Shown in pieces: positions 58,501 through 63,758 of a stretch of DNA of 63,758 nt. A program made the translations under genes and the position numbers. Within the stretch, counting starts at the first letter, position 1. Every line of letters starts with the position of its first letter. The notes below the pieces were generated by a model that saw only the letters and a program-made list of their open reading frames with translations, had not been told where the DNA came from and did not search any database. The stretch lies in contig DJEW01000014.1 in NCBI GenBank assembly GCA_002431965.1, positions 1 through 63,758 on the forward strand. The letters are read 5' to 3'. The stretch comes from Clostridiales bacterium UBA5888. Its GTDB lineage: Bacteria; Bacillota; Clostridia; Oscillospirales; Oscillospiraceae.

Positions 58501-58543
58501 CAGCTTGTCAAAAAAGTCCTCACAGGACTTTTTTGACAAGCTG
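58501..58543. repeat. Perfect 20-bp inverted repeat
   Basis: The arm 58501-58520 is mirrored exactly by 58524-58543 around CAC. The stem contains six A-T pairs in its middle (CAAAAAAG / CTTTTTTG), so it can also act as a terminator. It lies between the terminator at 58471 and a third inverted repeat at 58546. Confidence 0.85.
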
Positions 58544-58545
58544 AT

Positions 58546-58573
58546 CGGTCGGACACTTTTCCGTGTCCGACCG
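58546..58573. repeat. Perfect 11-bp inverted repeat
   Basis: CGGTCGGACAC pairs with GTGTCCGACCG around TTTTCC, immediately after the 20-bp repeat and before the end of the leftward DUF6056 gene. Confidence 0.8.
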
Positions 58574-58584
58574 ACAACGGATTC

Positions 58585-60036
58585 TTATCCTACTCGTATG
58601 CTGTCCTTGCCGTAGTAATACGCGGCCGCGCCGTTGCGCCAGTCGTCCGCATTCGGCATGAAATCGTCGTAATACAGCAGATCGGGCCAGCATGGGAACG
58701 CCGGCAGCACAGCGTCGCGCACACTGTCGTCATTCAGTATGGCATAGCGCTCCTCCGCGCAGGCGTAATACGCCGCCGCCTCCCCGCTGCGCATGGAGCT
58801 TATCGCGCCGGCCGAGGTATACGGCTGCCCCATGAGCATCGCGGCAATGCAGCACAGCCCCATCGCCAGCGCGCCCAGCGCCGCCGGGAGAAGCGCCGCG
58901 CCGGCCGCGCCCTTGTCCGTCCTCCATCCCCTGCGCCGCGCTAGCCAGCCCATCCAGTAAAAGAGATTCAGCGCAAGCAGCAGGAGATATGCAAAATATA
59001 TTATGTTGCACAGTCTCAGCTCACCAACATCGCCCATGGCGTACAGCGGCGGGCAGAACATCGCCGCCAGCAGGCAGTATGACCACGCTGTCACAAGCAC
59101 GGGGCAGCGGAATTCAGACCGTGCCGCCTTCGCCGCGCGCCACAGCAGCGCCGCAAGTAGCGCCAGCATGCCCGCTGCCGGCAGCCGGAACCACTGCACG
59201 GCGTACCGCGCCGCAAAGCCGAAGGACATGAATACCGTCTCTAATGGACCGGGCGTTCCGGCAAACTGCGCCTGACGCACGGCGTTGCCGGGCGCGGCGA
59301 TGCTGACGGCGAGCGCCGCTATGAGCGCCGCGACGGGGATGATGAGCCGCTTTGCGCGTCCATCGCGCATGAGGGCAAGGAGCGCCAGCAAGCTCACGCC
59401 GATGATCGCGGTGCTGAGCGCCGTGACGTAGTTCCCCCCGCCGATAAAGGCGGCAAGCACGGTCAGCAGCACCGCGCGCCATACGCCGCCGTCATATACC
59501 AGCTCTGTGCCGAGCGCAAGAGACGCCAGTGCGAGCCCATAGAAAAACGTATAATACACCGCGCCGTTATACCAGAAGAACCCCTGCACCGGGGAGAGCG
59601 GCGTCTGCGTGGCAAGGATGCAGACGACCGCCGCCGCGCACACGCCGACGGAGCGCCGCGCCCCGAACGCGCGCGAAAAAAACACGGAGCAGAAGCAGAA
59701 CGTCCCCCCAACGAGCGCGGCGAGCATTATCCACGCCGTCAGGGCATATGCCTGCTCGCCGAACACCATCGGCGGCAGCGCCATAAGAAATATTGCGGAA
59801 AACGACCCCTGCCACGAGGTGTAGGCGATGCGCGCCTCCTCCGCGGCGGCTGTCAGGGCAGCGAAAAGCGAGTGCGTGCTGTCATACGCTAAATGGGCGC
59901 GCGCGCCGAAGCTGAAATCGTCCGCGCACGGCACGTCGTACTGCGCGATGACAAGCAGCGGCACAATGAGCGCCGCGAGCAGCGCCGTCAGCAGCAGCGC
60001 ACATATGCGGTATGAAATTCTTCCTTTTTTCGTCAT
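58585..60036 (-). CDS. DUF6056-type polytopic membrane protein
   Basis: 483 residues, about twelve hydrophobic segments. After the first membrane helix comes YDVPCADDFSFGARAHLAYD with an acidic pair, then SWQGSFSAIFLMALPPMVFG, a pattern I associate with DUF6056 membrane proteins thought to be GT-C type sugar transferases. The soluble C-terminal end (VRDAVLPAFPCWPDLLYYDD) fits the same group. It probably glycosylates a surface component, but the substrate is unknown. It stands alone on the minus strand, convergent with spo0A. A TGTCGAA heptamer at 60048-60054 lies just before its start. Confidence 0.7.
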   Translation of the reverse strand: MTKKGRISYRICALLLTALLAALIVPLLVIAQYDVPCADDFSFGARAHLAYDSTHSLFAALTAAAEEARIAYTSWQGSFSAIFLMALPPMVFGEQAYALTAWIMLAALVGGTFCFCSVFFSRAFGARRSVGVCAAAVVCILATQTPLSPVQGFFWYNGAVYYTFFYGLALASLALGTELVYDGGVWRAVLLTVLAAFIGGGNYVTALSTAIIGVSLLALLALMRDGRAKRLIIPVAALIAALAVSIAAPGNAVRQAQFAGTPGPLETVFMSFGFAARYAVQWFRLPAAGMLALLAALLWRAAKAARSEFRCPVLVTAWSYCLLAAMFCPPLYAMGDVGELRLCNIIYFAYLLLLALNLFYWMGWLARRRGWRTDKGAAGAALLPAALGALAMGLCCIAAMLMGQPYTSAGAISSMRSGEAAAYYACAEERYAILNDDSVRDAVLPAFPCWPDLLYYDDFMPNADDWRNGAAAYYYGKDSIRVG

Positions 60037-60053
60037 AACTTACAGCCTGTCGA

Positions 60054-60087
60054 AAAAACGGGTATCGCCATCGGCATACCCGTTTTT
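60054..60087 (-). terminator. Terminator after fakA
   Basis: AAAAACGGGTAT at 60054-60065 pairs with ATACCCGTTTTT at 60076-60087. Leftward it ends in TTTTTTCG. Confidence 0.85.
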
Positions 60088-60112
60088 CGTTATTGTTTCG
60101 TCATTGTTTTAT

Positions 60113-61783
60113 TTATTCCACGCTTATCATATAATAGTATACCGGCTGTCCGCCGTCTACCACGCTGACCTCCGCATCCGGGAAGCAGCCCATGATCATG
60201 CCCGCGGCCTCCTCCGCGTCGGCGGGGCGCACATCCTCGCCGTAGTACACGGTGATAAACTCCGGCGAAAACTCATCGAACGACCAGCTCAGCTCCTTGA
60301 AAAGCGTCTTGATGTTGGTATAGCTGCCCAGCAGCGCGCCGTCCAGCAGCGCAAGATATTCGCCCGCGTGGATGGTATGCCCGTCAAAGTCCGAGTCACG
60401 CGCGGCATAGGTGACCATCGCGGTGTGCACGCTCTGCATCGCGTTGACCATCAGCTCCGTCAGCTCCGCCTCGCCCTCGTCCGGGTTGAAGTTCAAAAGC
60501 GCCGATATGCCCTGCGGCACGGTCTTCGTGGGGATGACGACGACGCGCTTTTCCGTCAGGGGGATGCACTGCTCCGCCGCCATGATGATGTTCTTGTTGT
60601 TTGGGAAGACGAACACCGTCGAGGCGGGGGTGCGGTTTATCTCGCGAAGTATGTCGTCGGTGGATGGATTCATTGTCTGCCCGCCGGTGACGACGCCGTC
60701 CGCGCCGAGCTCGTGGAAGAGCTTTTCCATGCCCGAGCCTGCGCACACCGCAACTATGCCGAATTCCTTCTCCGGCGCGGCGACGCCGCCGTTCTCCAGC
60801 TCCGCCTCCACCGCGTCGAGATCGTCCGTTGTCTGCGCCTTGCGTCCGGCGACGATGTCGTCGTGCTGCGTGCGCATATTCTCTATCTTCGCCAGCTCAA
60901 GCACGCCGTATTTCTGCGCCTCGTTGAGCGCGTCGCCGGGGGTGTTGGTGTGTACGTGCACCTTGAACGCCTCGTCGTCCTCGCCGATAACAAGGCTGTC
61001 GCCGATGCTGTTGAGGAATGCACGGTACGGCGTAAGATCGACGTCCGGATCGGTCTTGCGCACGATGAACACCGTGTCAAAGGCAAAGGTGATCTCCTCT
61101 GTATCAAAAACGTCAAAGGGGCTCTCCCCCTCGTCCCTGACCTCGACCGCGCTGTCGGGGGAGGCGGTCTCTCCGCGCAGGGAGGAGAGGATAGCCGTGA
61201 GGATGACCATGTAGCCCTTGCCGCCCGCGTCGACAACGCCCGCTTTTTTCAGCACCGGGTTGATGTTGACGGTGTCTGCAAGCGCGTCATTCCCTGCGGA
61301 GATGGCGCACTCGAGCGTGTGCTCCAGCGTCGCGCCCGCATCCGCCGCCTGTGCCGCCGCCTCCGACGCAAGGCGGGAAACGGTGAGTATGGTGCCCTCG
61401 GCGGGCTTCATGACCGCCTTGTACGCCGCTTCCACGCCGTCGTTGAGCGCGCCGGCAAACTCCACCGCGCCTGCCGTCTCCATGCCCTTCAGGCGCTTGG
61501 CAATGCCGCGGAAAAGAAGCGACAGTATAACGCCGGAGTTGCCGCGCGCGCCGCGCAGCAGCCCGGACGAAACGCAGTCCGCCGCTTTGTCTATGGATGT
61601 GAAGCTGCGCTTTCTCAGCTCGTTTGCGGCATTGTTGAGCGTCAGGCACATATTCGTGCCTGTGTCGCCGTCGGGCACGGGGAAAACATTCAGCTCGTTG
61701 ATCTGCTGTATATTCGCGTGGAGCGCCGCGTCCGCGCACAGTATCATCTCTTTGAACGCGGCGGCATCGATATAATCTTTCAA
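60113..61783 (-). CDS. fakA: Fatty acid kinase subunit FakA-like (DAK/YloV family)
   Basis: 556 residues. The N-terminal Dak-type ATPase domain has NELNVFPVPDGDTGTNMCLT (Mg-binding Asp cluster), GARGNSGVILSLLFRG and VDAGGKGYMVIL. The middle and C-terminal domains match YloV/FakA proteins. FakA phosphorylates fatty acids held by a FakB/DegV partner, feeding exogenous fatty acids into phospholipids. No degV/fakB gene is in the window. It follows an Asp23-family gene by 20 bases, the conserved yloU-yloV pairing of Firmicutes. Confidence 0.92.
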   Translation of the reverse strand: MKDYIDAAAFKEMILCADAALHANIQQINELNVFPVPDGDTGTNMCLTLNNAANELRKRSFTSIDKAADCVSSGLLRGARGNSGVILSLLFRGIAKRLKGMETAGAVEFAGALNDGVEAAYKAVMKPAEGTILTVSRLASEAAAQAADAGATLEHTLECAISAGNDALADTVNINPVLKKAGVVDAGGKGYMVILTAILSSLRGETASPDSAVEVRDEGESPFDVFDTEEITFAFDTVFIVRKTDPDVDLTPYRAFLNSIGDSLVIGEDDEAFKVHVHTNTPGDALNEAQKYGVLELAKIENMRTQHDDIVAGRKAQTTDDLDAVEAELENGGVAAPEKEFGIVAVCAGSGMEKLFHELGADGVVTGGQTMNPSTDDILREINRTPASTVFVFPNNKNIIMAAEQCIPLTEKRVVVIPTKTVPQGISALLNFNPDEGEAELTELMVNAMQSVHTAMVTYAARDSDFDGHTIHAGEYLALLDGALLGSYTNIKTLFKELSWSFDEFSPEFITVYYGEDVRPADAEEAAGMIMGCFPDAEVSVVDGGQPVYYYMISVE

Positions 61784-61803
61784 GTTAAAGTACCTCCGGG
61801 AGC

Positions 61804-62154
61804 TTATCCGATAATCGTATCTATATAGACATCCACGCTTTTTATGGGTACGCCCGTGGATTTGCTGAGCTTATATTTGACCTCGTTCATGATGCTGCGG
61901 GACACCGCGCTTATATTCACGCCGTGATCCACGCCGATATGCAGTTCGAGGGAGACCGTGCCGTCGTCGTTGTTGTGCGCGACAACGCCCTTGGACATCG
62001 ACTCGCGCCTGAGAAGCTGCCACGGGCCGCCCTCCTTGCTGCACGCCACCATGCCCTTCACGCCGAAGCAGCTCGTCGCCGCGTCCCCGGCAAGGTTTGT
62101 GAACACTGCGTCCGTGATGCTGATCCTTCCGTTGCCGTTTATTATATTCACCAT
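61804..62154 (-). CDS. Asp23/Gls24 family protein (YloU-like)
   Basis: 116 residues from the ATG at 62154; AGGAG lies 10 bases upstream. The in-frame ATG at 62163 is only one base after that site. The Asp23 core is evident: GRISITDAVFTNLAGDAATS, VSLELHIGVDHGVNISAVSR and VKYKLSKSTGVPIKSVDVYI. The family is linked to cell-envelope stress and alkaline tolerance; the exact role of YloU-type members next to fakA is unknown. Co-transcribed with fakA. Confidence 0.9.
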   Translation of the reverse strand: MVNIINGNGRISITDAVFTNLAGDAATSCFGVKGMVACSKEGGPWQLLRRESMSKGVVAHNNDDGTVSLELHIGVDHGVNISAVSRSIMNEVKYKLSKSTGVPIKSVDVYIDTIIG

Positions 62155-62215
62155 AAGTGTCATGCTCCTTTCCTCAGTCTGGCTCTGCACTGCACTCATA
62201 CAAAGCCGATTATTT

Positions 62216-62244
62216 ATTATAATACAGCGTTTCCAAAAGCACAA
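62216..62244 (-). promoter_or_regulatory. Promoter of the asp23-like-fakA unit
   Basis: Minus strand: TTGTGC (complement of 62239-62244), a 17-base spacer and TATAAT (complement of 62216-62221). Confidence 0.65.
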
Positions 62245-62372
62245 GGCAATTTTGATCAATTTTCCCATGCGGCATCTTTTTTGAACGGCTTTCTGCCTCC
62301 GCGTCCGGCTGACAGCAAAAATTTTGTGTAAATTTCATATGTTTTTTACTAAAAATTTATGCCCGGAACCGG

Positions 62373-62401
62373 TTTACAATTGGACAATAAAATGATAAGA
62401 T
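62373..62401 (+). promoter_or_regulatory. Promoter of nifJ
   Basis: TTTACA at 62373-62378, a 17-base spacer and TAAGAT at 62396-62401. The leader then contains the inverted repeat GTATGACA/TGTCATAC. Confidence 0.6.
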
Positions 62402-62417
62402 AAATGTGTCTGTATAG

Positions 62418-62454
62418 GTATGACATATTGCCCCAGGTCTGTTGTCATACTTTT
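62418..62454 (+). promoter_or_regulatory. Leader hairpin before nifJ
   Basis: GTATGACA at 62418-62425 pairs perfectly with TGTCATAC at 62443-62450, followed by TTTT. It lies about 10 bases into the transcript. It could be an attenuator, an mRNA-stabilising hairpin or a protein-binding site on DNA. Confidence 0.5.
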
Positions 62455-62484
62455 ATCAATTTTTTAATGGAGATGAATATAGAC

Positions 62485-63758
62485 ATGCAGAGACATTTCA
62501 AAACCATGGACGGCAACAATGCGGCCGCCCACGTATCCTACGCATTTACCGAAGTCGCAGCTATCTACCCCATCACTCCGTCCAGCCCCATGGCGGACTA
62601 CGTCGATCAGTGGTCGTCTGCCGGCAGGAAGAACATTTTCGGCACAACCGTAAAGGTGCAGGAGATGCAGGCTGAATCCGGTGCTGCCGGTGCCGTGCAC
62701 GGCGCTCTCAACGCCGGTGCTCTCACCACCACGTACACCGCCTCTCAGGGTCTGCTCCTGATGATCCCGAATATGTACAAGATTGCCGGCGAGCTTCTGC
62801 CCGCAGTGTTCCACGTGTCCGCGCGCACCGTCGCCAGCCACACGCTGAACATCTTCGGCGATCACAGCGACGTTATGGCCTGCCGCCAGACCGGCTTTGC
62901 CATGCTCGCAGAGTCCAACGTGCAGGAGGTCATGGATCTCAGCCCCGTGGCGCACCTTGCCGCGATCAAGGGTCGTGTTCCGTTCGTCAACTTCTTTGAC
63001 GGCTTCCGCACCTCCCACGAGCTTCAGAAGATCCAGGTATGGGACTATGAGGATCTCAAGGACATGGTTGACATGGACGCCGTAAAGGCGTTCCGCGAGC
63101 GCGCCCTCAACTCCGAGCATCCCACCATGCGCGGCTCTCACGAGAACGGCGACATCTTCTTCCAGAACCGTGAGGCCTCCAACAAGTACTACGAGGCGGT
63201 GCCCGCCATCGTCGAGGAGTACATGGGCAAGGTCAACGCCAAGCTCGGCACCGACTACCAGCTCTTCAACTACTACGGCGCACCCGACGCAGACCGCGTC
63301 ATAATCGCAATGGGCTCCATCTGCGACGTCGCCGACGAGGTCATCGACTACCTGACCGCGCAGGGTGAGAAGGTCGGTCTTGTGAAGGTCCGCCTGTTCC
63401 GCCCGTTCTGCCCGGACAAGCTCATCGCCGCCATCCCCGCCACCGCAAAGAAGATCGCGGTGCTCGACCGCACCAAGGAGCCCGGCGCCCAGGGCGAGCC
63501 GCTCTACCTTGACGTTATGACCGCCCTTGCCAACGCCGGCAAGACCGACATTCAGGTCATCGGCGGGCGCTACGGTCTTGGCTCAAAGGATACTCCTCCC
63601 TCCTCCGTGTTCGCCGTGTACAACGAGCTGAAGAAGTCCGACATGAAGCGTCAGTTCACGCTCGGCATCGTTGACGACGTGACCCATATGTCTCTTGAAG
63701 AGGTTCCCGCGCCCAGCACCTCCGTCCCCGGCACGATCGAGTGCAAGTTCTGGGGTCT
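62485..63758 (+). CDS. nifJ: Pyruvate:ferredoxin (flavodoxin) oxidoreductase, N-terminal part
   Basis: Oxidises pyruvate to acetyl-CoA and CO2 with ferredoxin reduction, a central step of anaerobic Clostridia. The frame runs from the ATG at 62485 to the window edge without a stop, so only about 424 of roughly 1170 residues are present. Seen here are domain I (TMDGNNAAAHVSYAFTEVAA, YPITPSSPMADYVDQW, SGAAGAVHGALNAGALTTTY) and domain II (APDADRVIIAMGSICDVADE, KVGLVKVRLFRPFCPDKL). ATGs at 62467 and 62473 are in frame; I prefer 62485, with GGAG upstream and the family N-terminus. The thiamine-pyrophosphate domain lies beyond the window. Confidence 0.94.
   Translation, partial: MQRHFKTMDGNNAAAHVSYAFTEVAAIYPITPSSPMADYVDQWSSAGRKNIFGTTVKVQEMQAESGAAGAVHGALNAGALTTTYTASQGLLLMIPNMYKIAGELLPAVFHVSARTVASHTLNIFGDHSDVMACRQTGFAMLAESNVQEVMDLSPVAHLAAIKGRVPFVNFFDGFRTSHELQKIQVWDYEDLKDMVDMDAVKAFRERALNSEHPTMRGSHENGDIFFQNREASNKYYEAVPAIVEEYMGKVNAKLGTDYQLFNYYGAPDADRVIIAMGSICDVADEVIDYLTAQGEKVGLVKVRLFRPFCPDKLIAAIPATAKKIAVLDRTKEPGAQGEPLYLDVMTALANAGKTDIQVIGGRYGLGSKDTPPSSVFAVYNELKKSDMKRQFTLGIVDDVTHMSLEEVPAPSTSVPGTIECKFWG

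Noticed and set aside
59828..61828. Open frame of 666 codons on the plus strand
   Set aside because: Antisense to fakA and across its terminator; no motif.
62442..62675. Short frame overlapping the nifJ start, suggesting a frameshifted nifJ
   Set aside because: The nifJ frame from 62485 is open to the window edge and shows continuous family sequence; the 77-codon frame is a shadow.

Overview
The window reads as chromosomal DNA of a moderately GC-rich Firmicute of class Clostridia, most likely an Oscillospiraceae/Ruminococcaceae-type gut anaerobe (inference). The signs are an S-box SAM riboswitch on metK, a TPP riboswitch on thiT, zinc-type S14 and L36, RNase Y, a Spo0A homologue, a CBS/DRTGG pyrophosphatase, ECF S-components for vitamins, and pyruvate:ferredoxin oxidoreductase at the right edge. 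I saw no phage, CRISPR array, tRNA, rRNA or transposase. The only mobile-looking DNA is a family of four short palindromic-ended repeats.

Layout. 1-3.9 kb: queuosine salvage (queH, queT), galU, and thiamine salvage (TPP riboswitch, thiT, thiN). 4.0-7.5 kb: the rpmH-rnpA-yidD-yidC-khpB block usually found beside dnaA, here followed by acpP. 7.6-11.2 kb: a heterodimeric ABC exporter with one degenerate ATP site. 11.3-13.7 kb: a small HTH regulator divergent from an LtaS-like sulfatase-fold enzyme. 13.8-20.3 kb: the whole route from aspartate to threonine in two divergent arms, hom-lysC-asd leftward and an HTH-ACT regulator-thrC-thrB rightward, around an inverted repeat. 20.4-21.9 kb: a 2-hydroxyacid dehydrogenase and a Nudix hydrolase.

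22.0-38.1 kb is one leftward S10-spc-alpha superoperon of 30 genes from rpsJ to rplQ. It has a consensus promoter, a 300-nt structured leader with a terminator-like hairpin, and three unusually long spacers (rpsJ-rplC, rpsN-rpsH, rpmJ-rpsM). 38.2-45.5 kb holds a GT-C type membrane protein, rny, an M3-type peptidase lipoprotein and a CBS-pyrophosphatase. 45.6-49.4 kb is a compact operon of a CotH-kinase lipoprotein, a VTC-type polyphosphate polymerase domain and a DUF4956 membrane protein. This is my best candidate for a poorly described system. 49.5-54.9 kb: SAM riboswitch-metK, then a GH2-GH36 glycosidase pair. 55.0-60.0 kb: an AT-rich membrane protein, a secreted barnase-type ribonuclease without visible barstar, a Spo0A homologue and a DUF6056 protein. 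60.1-63.8 kb: asp23-like gene with fakA, and the 5' part of nifJ.

The most striking points are these. The Spo0A homologue has lost its phospho-acceptor Asp (Glu57) and one metal-binding acid but keeps its DNA-binding domain, and it sits behind three TGTCGAA boxes. The CotH-VTC-DUF4956 operon looks like a surface phosphotransfer module. A repeat family with long and short forms lies just upstream of four start codons, one copy inside the ribosomal superoperon. Several structured spacers interrupt that superoperon. queH has an extended -10 whose predicted start site falls on its ATG. All functions are read from sequence features and family knowledge; no database search was run.
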